Below, piece after piece: positions 35,031 to 43,013 of a stretch of DNA of 44,690 nt (the first letter of the stretch is position 1; each line of letters begins with the position of its first letter). This DNA comes from Neptuniibacter sp. UBA6509 (GTDB lineage Bacteria > Pseudomonadota > Gammaproteobacteria > Pseudomonadales > Balneatricaceae). A model generated the notes under the pieces. It was given only the letters and a program-made list of their open reading frames with translations. It was not told the origin of the DNA and ran no database searches. Both the position numbers and the translations under genes were made by a program. The stretch is from contig DJLT01000125.1 in assembly GCA_002435145.1 (NCBI GenBank), positions 1 through 44,690 on the forward strand. The letters run 5' to 3'.

Positions 35031-37763
35031 TTAGGTATTCGAGGTGATAATATCTCGCAATACCATTGGCAGGATGCCTTTATGACGTATCTGATCTAGC
35101 TCTGATGAAGTATCGACTCGTGAGGTCAACTCCAACTGTAGCGATGAGCCATCCGCTCTGTTTATAGTCAATCTGACAGTGCCACGAGGTTCAAGGGTAT
35201 CAATACCCTTCAGATCGAAGGTTTCAGTGCCATCCAAATTCAGAGAAGCGCGAGTCACTCCTTCCGGTAGTTGCAGCGGTAAAACCCCCATTCCTACCAA
35301 ATTGGATTTGTGAATACGCTCAAAGCTCTCAGCTATAATCGCCCTTACACCCAGTAGAGCAGGTCCTTTCGCGGCCCAGTCTCTTGATGAGCCGGTGCCA
35401 TAAAGCTTACCGCCAAATACAACAGTGGAGGTGCCTTCTTCACGATAACGCTCAGCAGCATCGTAAATAGACATCTGAGCCGGTGAACCTTCTGATGGGT
35501 AGTAGTTCGTTACCGCGCCCGTAGTACCTGGTAGCAATAGGTTTCTAGCTTTACCATTGCCGAATATACTGCGCAGCATTACATGGTGGTTACCACGGCG
35601 TGCACCAAGGGAGGTCATGTCGGCATCAGCAACACCTTGTGAGCTCAGGTACTCACCAGGAGGTGAATCGGGGCGAATACGGCTTACCGGAGAGATGTGG
35701 TCTGTTGTTGTGTTGTCATCACACATAACCAGCATACGCGCACCTGAAATATTGTTCAGTGCGTCTTGCGGTGTTTCCAGTGAGAAACCATCGAAGAAAG
35801 AGATCTCCTGAATGTAAGTGGAATCCGCCGCCCAGTCATAAACAGGGCCCGTTGGGGATTCCAGGTTCTGCCATGTCGCTGGGCCATCCAAAGAATTCTC
35901 ATACGTTTCGCGGAACGCTTTCGGGTCCATGCACTCAAGCATGGTCTGGCTGATTTCAGCATTGCTCGGCCAAATATCCTTTAGGTATACAGCGTTCCCA
36001 TTTGCATCCTGTCCTATAGGCTCTTTGGTAACATCAATATTCACATTACCTGCCATCGCCATAGCAACGACCAGTGGTGGAGACATTAGGAAGTTGGTAT
36101 CTACATCCGGGTGAACACGGCCTTCAAAGTTACGGTTACCGGATAAAACAGACGCAGCGATAATATCGTGTTTTTGCAGCGCTTCTTCAATGCTCGGTGC
36201 CAGAGGACCAGAATTACCTACGCAAGTTGTACAGCCGTAACCAGCCGTATTAAAGCCCAGTGCATCTAAGTGCTGTTGTAGTCCCGCCTTGGTTAAAAAG
36301 TCGGTTGCAACCGGTGACCCCGGAGCTAAGGATGTTTTAATGCCGTTAGGTACTGTCATCCCAAGTTCATTCGCTTTCTTCGCCAGCAGACCAGCCGCAA
36401 TCAATAAACCTGGGTTAGAAGTATTGGTGCAGGCTGTAATCGCAGCTATTACGATATCGCCGTCTTTTAACTCCCTTTCAGGTAGCGGTGCAAAAATACC
36501 CGCCTCGTCTGCTTTCATAGGCGTCACTTTTACGACTTCAGGGTTGCGCTCTTTACCTTTCTCTTGGCCTTCAGTCGCTGCTTTTCTGAATACGTTACCA
36601 ATCTCTGCCAGTGGCAATCTGTCCTGAGGCCTTTTAGGGCCAGCCACAGAAGGCTCCACTGTAGACAGATCAAGCTGAAGAAGATCAGTATAGTGTGGAA
36701 GTGCCTGACCTGGCTTCCAAGCCATGTTCTGTGCTTTATAGAATTCGAGTGGTAGATCGCCATCTCTGCCGGTTGCTCTCATATATTCTGCAGAGATCTC
36801 ATCAAATGGGAAGAAACCCATCGTCGCACCATATTCAGGCGACATATTAGCGATGGTCGCACGGTCTGGCAGGGAAAGATTGGCACAGCCCTCACCAACG
36901 TATTCAACAAATTTACCAACAACACCAGCAGGGTATTTTCGCAACATTTCAGTAATGGTTAGTACTAAATCTGTTGCTGTAACACCTTCTCTTAATGCGC
37001 CTGTAAGTTCAACACCTACCACTTCTGGTGCCAACATTTGCATAGGCTGTCCAAGCATGGATGCTCCGGCTTCAATGCCACCAACACCCCAACCTACAAT
37101 GCCGAGGGCATTGGCCATGGGTGTGTGGCTATCCATACCAATAAGAGTATCTGGCACCATCAGATTATTAATATTGAGATAACCTTGTGCCAGGTATTCC
37201 AAGTTAACCTGATGAACAATGCCGGTTTGCGGGGGAATAATTCTAATAGTATCAAAAGCCTGCGCTCCCCACTTCAAGAAGGCATAACGCTCTTTATTTC
37301 TTTCAGCTTCCAGCTCGCCATTGATTCTAAGTGAAGCAGGGCTACCTGTGTTATCCATTGTAACCGTGTGATCGATAACAAGATCTGCGCGTACTAAAGG
37401 TTCAATGATGGTGGGATCCATGCCCATGCGTTCTACAGCTGAGCGCATAGCAGCAAAATCCACAATGGCGGGTGTACCACTCAGGTCATGCATAATAACG
37501 CGGCCTGCCGTGAACGGAATTTCGATCGGCTTTGTGCCTTGATGTTCTGTCCAGCTCCCTAGCGCCTGAACCTGCTGAGCCGTGACTCCATTTTGGCCAA
37601 CATTTCGGGCAATGCCTTCAAGTATAGGACGAAGCGAAAAAGGTAGTTCATCAAGCTTGATGCCAAACAACTCAGCAGTATCTGGAAGACTATGATAACT
37701 ATGTGTTGTGCCGGGTAGGGTTTTAACTGAACTAGATGGATCGAATTCAATAGAGCTTGTCAT
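35031..37763 (-). CDS. acnA: Aconitate hydratase A
   Basis: [4Fe-4S] enzyme interconverting citrate and isocitrate; AcnA is the IRP1-like, stress-stable form. The 910-residue length is as expected. Cluster cysteines are in AITACTNTSNPG and GYGCTTCVGNSG. Other blocks are MHDLSGTPAIVDFAAMR, MDSHTPMANALGIVGWGVGG, SVLSGNRNFEGRVHP and the swivel-domain YGTGSSRDWAAKGP. The ATG at 37763 is preceded by GAAAGG about ten bases upstream. It is head to head with acnB across a 1065-base gap and followed by its own terminator. No prpBCD or other propionate genes are adjacent, which argues against AcnD. Catalytic residues are intact. Confidence 0.96.
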   Translation of the reverse strand: MTSSIEFDPSSSVKTLPGTTHSYHSLPDTAELFGIKLDELPFSLRPILEGIARNVGQNGVTAQQVQALGSWTEHQGTKPIEIPFTAGRVIMHDLSGTPAIVDFAAMRSAVERMGMDPTIIEPLVRADLVIDHTVTMDNTGSPASLRINGELEAERNKERYAFLKWGAQAFDTIRIIPPQTGIVHQVNLEYLAQGYLNINNLMVPDTLIGMDSHTPMANALGIVGWGVGGIEAGASMLGQPMQMLAPEVVGVELTGALREGVTATDLVLTITEMLRKYPAGVVGKFVEYVGEGCANLSLPDRATIANMSPEYGATMGFFPFDEISAEYMRATGRDGDLPLEFYKAQNMAWKPGQALPHYTDLLQLDLSTVEPSVAGPKRPQDRLPLAEIGNVFRKAATEGQEKGKERNPEVVKVTPMKADEAGIFAPLPERELKDGDIVIAAITACTNTSNPGLLIAAGLLAKKANELGMTVPNGIKTSLAPGSPVATDFLTKAGLQQHLDALGFNTAGYGCTTCVGNSGPLAPSIEEALQKHDIIAASVLSGNRNFEGRVHPDVDTNFLMSPPLVVAMAMAGNVNIDVTKEPIGQDANGNAVYLKDIWPSNAEISQTMLECMDPKAFRETYENSLDGPATWQNLESPTGPVYDWAADSTYIQEISFFDGFSLETPQDALNNISGARMLVMCDDNTTTDHISPVSRIRPDSPPGEYLSSQGVADADMTSLGARRGNHHVMLRSIFGNGKARNLLLPGTTGAVTNYYPSEGSPAQMSIYDAAERYREEGTSTVVFGGKLYGTGSSRDWAAKGPALLGVRAIIAESFERIHKSNLVGMGVLPLQLPEGVTRASLNLDGTETFDLKGIDTLEPRGTVRLTINRADGSSLQLELTSRVDTSSELDQIRHKGILPMVLRDIITSNT

Positions 37764-37855
37764 TTTTTATACCTTTCGCAAAGAGAGCGCTTCTGGCTCT
37801 ATGACTTTTTACACGAGTCTCCGGCAATTGCTGCAGTTACTCGATTTCCTTGTCA

Positions 37856-37891
37856 GTCATATTTTCAGCCGCAAACGAATCGTCATATTTT
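37856..37891. repeat. Direct repeat upstream of acnA; rest of the acnA-acnB gap
   Basis: GTCATATTTT occurs at 37856-37865 and 37882-37891, 26 bases apart, about 95-130 bases upstream of the acnA start, and could be an operator. The remainder of 37764-38755 is AT-rich and holds no gene I can support: the short open frames (for example 38124-38312, minus) lack family resemblance and ribosome sites. No intrinsic terminator or tRNA is visible. Confidence 0.3.
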
Positions 37892-38755
37892 GCAACATAA
37901 ATCATTATCCCCATCCAGATTGTCGACAATATTGCCACAAAACACCTTATAGGAAGTAATAATGGCATATTTATGCTTTAATTACATACAATCTAATACT
38001 ATTTACTAGTGCACATGAGTATTTTTTACAGCTTTAAGTGGTCTGGGTGCAGTTTTTACAGCGAAGAATGACTATGGAAGTCATACCAAGGGATCAAATT
38101 ACTACCTGAACAGTACTGAGCCTCTATATAGACGGCCCAACTGAATAGCAGACCATCGCCCTATAAACTTGGGGGCAATGGTTAAAGAGAGCATGGAGGT
38201 TTTCTTTATAGCTTAGCGAAAAGCCATATTGGCCCATAAAGATAAATAGATAGATACATTCAACAAGCATAAGGAAGTCACACTTAATAAGTGCACAGGC
38301 TCCTATATACACGCCAATAATAGAAGAGGGTGAATGAGTAGCTATGAATAGTTTTTCTGTGCTTAAGGGATAGGCGAGCAGCTAGCACTCTTCTAACTTT
38401 TTAAACAACTAGATTAAACAGTGCAGTTTAAGCCGAGCAAGATCACGATTCAACGCTATTTTTAGCTATCTAACGGATCGATCAAATCACTAAAGAGATA
38501 GAAAGTCGGCTGAAAAAGCTTACGAAAAAGCCCCTAGTTATCTTAATAGCTGATAAAACGGCGATTAACTCACCTTAGGCAGACCTAAAAAATCAAGCAT
38601 CACCCTCATGATTACTATTTTAAATAAAGAGAAAACCTTTCATATTTATATAAAAATACATATCTACAACCAATGTATACCATACTAAAACACGTTGATT
38701 TAAGTACTATTTTTTTAATTTATATCGACTATTAGCTTCATTTAAATAGTTTTCA

Positions 38756-38785
38756 TTGAGCTGTTTGTACCTTTTTCCTTATAAT
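38756..38785 (+). promoter_or_regulatory. acnB sigma-70 promoter
   Basis: TTGAGC (38756-38761), 18-base spacer, perfect TATAAT (38780-38785). It predicts a leader of about 37 bases before the ATG at 38829. Confidence 0.65.
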
Positions 38786-38828
38786 CTCTCCCAAATCATA
38801 ACTAGATTTAAGTGAGACGTTAGACGCC

Positions 38829-41621
38829 ATGAGTTACTATTCTGAGTACCTAGAAGAAATTGAGGTTCGTAAAAAGGACCTGGGTCTACACCCAAAACCA
38901 ATCGATAGCGCTGAATTGCTATCTGAAATCATTGCCCAGATCAAAGACACAGGCAATGCAGAGCGTGAAGCGTCTCTAAACTTTTTCATCTACAACACTC
39001 TACCAGGTACTACTCCAGCGGCTGGCGTTAAAGCTGCGTTCCTAAAAGACATCGTTCTTGGTAAAGAGACTGTTGCAGAAATCTCACCTGAGTTCGCTCT
39101 TGAGCAACTATCTCACATGAAAGGCGGCCCTTCTGTTGAAGCGCTACTAGACATCGCTCTTTCTGATGACGCTCAAGCTAAACCAGCTGGCGAAGTTCTT
39201 AAGACTCAAGTATTCCTATATGACGCTGACACTGAGCGTCTTGCTGCTGCTCTTAAAGACGGTAACGCAATCGCTAAAGACCTTCTAGAAAGCTACGCGA
39301 AAGCTGAGTTCTTCACTAAGCTTCCTGAAATCGCTGAAAAAATCGAAGTTGTTACGTACATCGCAGCTGAAGGTGATATCTCTACTGACCTTCTTTCTCC
39401 AGGTAACCAGTCTCACTCACGTGCCGACCGTGAATTGCACGGCCAGTGCATGATCACACCTGAAGCTCAACAAGAAATCGTTGCGCTAGGTAAGAAGCAC
39501 CCGAACGCTAAAGTGATGCTAATCGCTGAGAAAGGCACTATGGGTGTTGGTTCTTCTCGTATGTCTGGTGTAAACAACGTTGCACTTTGGGCTGGCGAGA
39601 AAACATCTCCTTATATCCCATTTATCAACAACGCGCCTGTTGTTGCGGGTACTAACGGTATCGCACCTATCTTCCTTACTACGGTTGGTGTAACTGGTGG
39701 TATCGGTCTTGACCTTAAAAACTGGGTTAAGAAACTGGACGCTGACGGCAATGCGGTTAAAGATGAAAATGGCGACAACGTATTAGAAGAAGCTTACTCT
39801 GTTGCAACAGGCACAGTTCTAACTATCGACACTAAAGCTAAGAAGCTTTACAACGGTAGCGAAGAACTAGTAGACGTCTCTGATGCATTCACTCCACAGA
39901 AAGTTGAGTTCATGAAAGCTGGCGGTTCTTACGCTCTGACTTTCGGTAAGAAGCTACAGACTTTCGCTGCTGAAACGTTAGGTGTTAAAGCGCCTACAGT
40001 ATTTGCTCCTTCTAAAGAAATTTCTAACGAAGGCCAAGGTCTAACGGCTGTTGAAAAAATCTTCAACCGTAACGCTGTAGGTGTTGCTTCTGAAACACCA
40101 CTGCACACTGGTTCTGACGTTCGCGTTAAAGTGAACATTGTTGGCTCTCAGGATACTACTGGCCCAATGACTTGTCAGGAACTAGAAGCGATGGCTGCTT
40201 CTACTATCTCTACAAGTGTTGACGGTGCTTTCCAGTCTGGTTGTCACACAGCTTCTGTATGGGACAACAAAGCGAAGGCTAACACGCCTAAGCTAATGGC
40301 ATTTATGAACGCGTTCGGCGTAATCACTGCACGTGATCCGAAAGGCGTTTACCACTCAATGACTGACGTAATCCACAAAGTATTGAACGACATCACTGTT
40401 GATGACCGTGCAATCATTATCGGTGGTGACTCTCACACCCGTATGTCTAAAGGTGTAGCGTTCGGTGCTGACTCTGGTACGGTTGCTATCGCACTGGCTA
40501 CTGGCGAATGTGCAATGCCGATTCCTGAGTCTGTAAAAGTTACCTTTAAAGGTAACATGAAGTCTCACATGGACTTCCGTGACATCGTTCACGCTACTCA
40601 AGCTCAAATGCTTAACAAGTTTGGCGAAAACGTTTTCCAAGGTCGCGTAATTGAAGTACAGATCGGTACTCTACTAGCTGACCAAGCGTTCACTTTCACG
40701 GACTGGACCGCAGAGATGAAAGCGAAAGCTTCTATCTGTATCTCTACTGACGACACACTAATTCAGTCTCTAGAGCTAGCGAAATCACGTATCCAGATCA
40801 TGATCGATAAAGGTATGGAAAACGAAGCGGGCATGCTTCAAGGTCTTATCGATCTTGCTGACAAGCGTATCGCTGAAGTTAAATCTGGCGAAGCGCCTGC
40901 GCTTGCTCCAGACGAAAACGCTAAGTACTTCGCTGAGCTAGTTGTAGATCTAGATCAGATCGACGAGCCTATGATCGCTGACCCAGACGTAAACAACGAC
41001 GATGTTTCTAAGCGCTACACGCACGATGTGATCCGTCCGACTTCTTACTACAATGGCCGTCAGGTTGACCTAGGCTTCGTTGGTTCTTGCATGGTTCACA
41101 AAGGCGACATGCAGATCATCGCTGCTATGCTACGCAACCTTGAGAAGAACGGTCCTATTACGTTCAAAGCGCCTCTAGTTGTTGCGCCACCAACGTACAA
41201 TATCGTTGATGAGCTAAAAGCTGAAGGCGATTGGGATGTTCTTTCTAAATACGCGGGTTTCACTTTCGATGATGAACACCCGAAAGAAGCTGCACGTACT
41301 AAGTACGAGAACATTCTGTACCTAGAACGCCCAGGTTGTAACCTATGCATGGGTAACCAGGAAAAAGCTGAAGCAGGTGATACTGTTCTTGCTACTTCTA
41401 CTCGCCTATTCCAAGGCCGTGTTGTAGAAGATACAGCAGAGAAGAAAGGTGAATCTCTACTAGGTTCTACCCCAATGGTTGTTCTATCTACTATCTTGGG
41501 TCGTTTCCCAACGTTGGAAGAGTACAAAGCTGCCGTTGAAGGTATCAACCTAACGTCTTTCGCTCCACCAAGCGAAGACTTAAGCGTTGCACCACAGGCT
41601 ATCCCAGCTGCACGCATCTAA
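38829..41621 (+). CDS. acnB: Aconitate hydratase B, long form
   Basis: Aconitase/2-methylaconitate hydratase of the AcnB type. At 930 residues it is longer than E. coli AcnB (865). It starts with the AcnB HEAT-like domain, then the swivel domain (GTMGVGSSRMSGVNNVALW), GSQDTTGPMT, GGDSHTRMSKGVAFGADSG, and the cluster motif GCNLCMGNQ near the end. The sequence around residues 290-400 (GIGLDLKNWVKKLD, GTVLTIDTKAKKLYNG) matches my recollection of the roughly 925-residue AcnB of Bacteroidetes rather than the enteric form. Codon use is highly restricted (GCT, TCT, CTA, GGT), as for a strongly expressed gene. It has its own promoter and terminator, and is divergent from acnA. Confidence 0.95.
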   Translation: MSYYSEYLEEIEVRKKDLGLHPKPIDSAELLSEIIAQIKDTGNAEREASLNFFIYNTLPGTTPAAGVKAAFLKDIVLGKETVAEISPEFALEQLSHMKGGPSVEALLDIALSDDAQAKPAGEVLKTQVFLYDADTERLAAALKDGNAIAKDLLESYAKAEFFTKLPEIAEKIEVVTYIAAEGDISTDLLSPGNQSHSRADRELHGQCMITPEAQQEIVALGKKHPNAKVMLIAEKGTMGVGSSRMSGVNNVALWAGEKTSPYIPFINNAPVVAGTNGIAPIFLTTVGVTGGIGLDLKNWVKKLDADGNAVKDENGDNVLEEAYSVATGTVLTIDTKAKKLYNGSEELVDVSDAFTPQKVEFMKAGGSYALTFGKKLQTFAAETLGVKAPTVFAPSKEISNEGQGLTAVEKIFNRNAVGVASETPLHTGSDVRVKVNIVGSQDTTGPMTCQELEAMAASTISTSVDGAFQSGCHTASVWDNKAKANTPKLMAFMNAFGVITARDPKGVYHSMTDVIHKVLNDITVDDRAIIIGGDSHTRMSKGVAFGADSGTVAIALATGECAMPIPESVKVTFKGNMKSHMDFRDIVHATQAQMLNKFGENVFQGRVIEVQIGTLLADQAFTFTDWTAEMKAKASICISTDDTLIQSLELAKSRIQIMIDKGMENEAGMLQGLIDLADKRIAEVKSGEAPALAPDENAKYFAELVVDLDQIDEPMIADPDVNNDDVSKRYTHDVIRPTSYYNGRQVDLGFVGSCMVHKGDMQIIAAMLRNLEKNGPITFKAPLVVAPPTYNIVDELKAEGDWDVLSKYAGFTFDDEHPKEAARTKYENILYLERPGCNLCMGNQEKAEAGDTVLATSTRLFQGRVVEDTAEKKGESLLGSTPMVVLSTILGRFPTLEEYKAAVEGINLTSFAPPSEDLSVAPQAIPAARI

Positions 41622-41642
41622 TTACTAGATAACGTGAGCAAT

Positions 41643-41670
41643 AAAAAGCCCCGATCATTCGGGGCTTTTT
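41643..41670. terminator. Bidirectional terminator between acnB and the DUF3127 gene
   Basis: AAAAAGCCCCGA (41643-41654) pairs with TCGGGGCTTTTT (41659-41670) across a four-base loop, 21 bases past the acnB stop and 32 bases past the end of the converging gene. Confidence 0.9.
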
Positions 41671-41702
41671 TATTTATGCTCAAAACTTCAAAGCTTGAAT
41701 AT

Positions 41703-42053
41703 TTAAAACGGAATATCGTCGTCAAAATCAGTCGGTTGAGGTGCCGCATTAGAGTTAAAGTACTCTGACTCGGAGGCTTCTGCAGAAGACGCTGGCTGAA
41801 TTTTCCAGCCCACGAGGTTGTTGTAATAGCGACCGTTATATTCTCGACCACGGATATCAAAGCTTACAGTCACTTCTTGCCCGATCTGCAATGATTCGAG
41901 AAGACTAACCTTATCTTGTACAAACTCTAGGTTGATCTCTTGTGGATATTTACCGTCATCAACAGTCACGACAATTTCACGTTTTGTGAAGCCACTATTG
42001 AACGTTTGCGGGTCTTGAATCAGTTTGATCTTGCCAGTTAGCTCGTAGCTCAT
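41703..42053 (-). CDS. DUF3127 OB-fold-like protein with SSB-type C-terminal tip
   Basis: A 116-residue protein resembling DUF3127: LTGKIKLIQDPQTFNSGFTKREIVVTVDDGKYPQEINLEFVQDK, then LQIGQEVTVSFDIRGREYNGRYYNNLVGWKI (about residues 1-85). A Ser/Ala/Glu-rich linker ends in FDDDIPF. The acidic tip DDDIPF is the same kind of tail that single-stranded DNA-binding protein uses to recruit repair and replication proteins, so binding to single-stranded nucleic acid is a reasonable inference, not demonstrated. GGAAAG lies about seven bases before the ATG. A perfect DnaA box lies 73 bases upstream. The domain is, to my knowledge, most common in Bacteroidetes and phages. Confidence 0.8.
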   Translation of the reverse strand: MSYELTGKIKLIQDPQTFNSGFTKREIVVTVDDGKYPQEINLEFVQDKVSLLESLQIGQEVTVSFDIRGREYNGRYYNNLVGWKIQPASSAEASESEYFNSNAAPQPTDFDDDIPF

Positions 42054-42125
42054 GAATGCTTTCCAAAAATATATGAAATTTCTATACAGTCTTCATTAAA
42101 TCAAAATTAAATAAAGAAATCTTAG

Positions 42126-42134
42126 TTATCCACA
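42126..42134 (+). promoter_or_regulatory. DnaA box upstream of the DUF3127 gene
   Basis: A perfect TTATCCACA in the 142-base gap between the DUF3127 gene and msrA, 73 bases upstream of the DUF3127 start. A role in DnaA control of that gene is conjecture. Confidence 0.4.
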
Positions 42135-42195
42135 ACACAGCAATACACAGTTTCATATCGCCCATAACCACTACACTAACAGCTAAGTCGGCGAC

Positions 42196-42693
42196 CTAGC
42201 GCTTAGGTAAAACCCAGCCTGGACGTGGGAAGTGACAGGTATATCCTCCCGGATAGCGTTCGAGATAATCTTGATGCTCTGGCTCAGCTACCCAGAAGTC
42301 GCTCACAGGCTCAACCTCAGTGACCACTTTGCCAGGCCACAAACCACTGGCTTCAACATCAGCAATCGTATCCAGCGCAGTTTGCTTTTGCGTTTCATCA
42401 ACAAAATAGATCGCAGACCGATACGACATACCTTGATCGTTGCCCTGCCGATTAGATGTTGTAGGGTCATGAATCTGGAAAAAAAACTCTAATACAGTAC
42501 GGTACGAAATCAGATCTGAATTGAACAGAATTTCGATGCCCTCAGCATGAGATCCATGATTGCGGTAGGTGGCATTCATGACATCACCACCGGTATAACC
42601 CACACGCGTTGCAAGAACCCCTGGCAATTTTCTAATCAGATCCTGCATACCCCAGAAGCATCCACCAGCCAGCACGGCTCGTTGTTCGGTCAT
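42196..42693 (-). CDS. msrA: Peptide-methionine (S)-S-oxide reductase
   Basis: Repairs oxidised methionine (S-sulfoxide) in proteins using thioredoxin. The 165-residue protein has the catalytic cysteine in [12 protein letters not shown] at the N-terminus, [58 protein letters not shown] and [31 protein letters not shown], with a further cysteine in the last block that may resolve the sulfenic acid. GAGGGGG lies upstream of the ATG. It is monocistronic, between the DUF3127 gene and the end of pnp. No MsrB domain is fused. It is complete with no unusual features. Confidence 0.96.
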   Translation of the reverse strand: MTEQRAVLAGGCFWGMQDLIRKLPGVLATRVGYTGGDVMNATYRNHGSHAEGIEILFNSDLISYRTVLEFFFQIHDPTTSNRQGNDQGMSYRSAIYFVDETQKQTALDTIADVEASGLWPGKVVTEVEPVSDFWVAEPEHQDYLERYPGGYTCHFPRPGWVLPKR

Positions 42694-42940
42694 TTGGGTA
42701 CCCCCTCATTTTAAAAGTTAACAATTCGCAACTGTATATATTTGTTCCTGCTCTATTAAGAAAGTTCAAAACTTTGCAATACTATAAACCCTACCTCTCT
42801 CTGAGCCTGACATAAACCTCTTCAACTCTAAATTCTCAGCACTACAAAAAAACAGACTCAATCGAGTAAGCAGTTTTAAGGCAATCTAAGAACCGATCCT
42901 ATTAAAACATCTACAGGGATTCAAACTTCAGAACATGCAG

Positions 42941-42976
42941 AAAAAAACCGCCCATGTTTCCAAAGGCGGTTTTTTA
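42941..42976 (-). terminator. pnp terminator
   Basis: ACCGCC (42947-42952) and GGCGGT (42965-42970) flanked by A and T runs, 37 bases past the pnp stop on the minus strand. The remaining part of the 320-base gap 42694-43013 shows nothing else I can name. Confidence 0.85.
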
Positions 42977-43013
42977 TCGATCTTAGCCGAAGCTAAGTTG
43001 AATGCAATAAAGC

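Noticed and set aside
36289-36627. 112-codon frame antisense to acnA
   Set aside because: Mirror of a conserved acnA segment; no independent support.
38124-38312. 62-codon minus-strand frame in the acnA-acnB gap
   Set aside because: No ribosome site, odd composition and no family resemblance; fits chance in a 1 kb non-coding region.
41096-41617. 173-codon frame antisense to acnB
   Set aside because: Long antisense frame produced by the strong codon bias of acnB; the sense protein is unmistakable.
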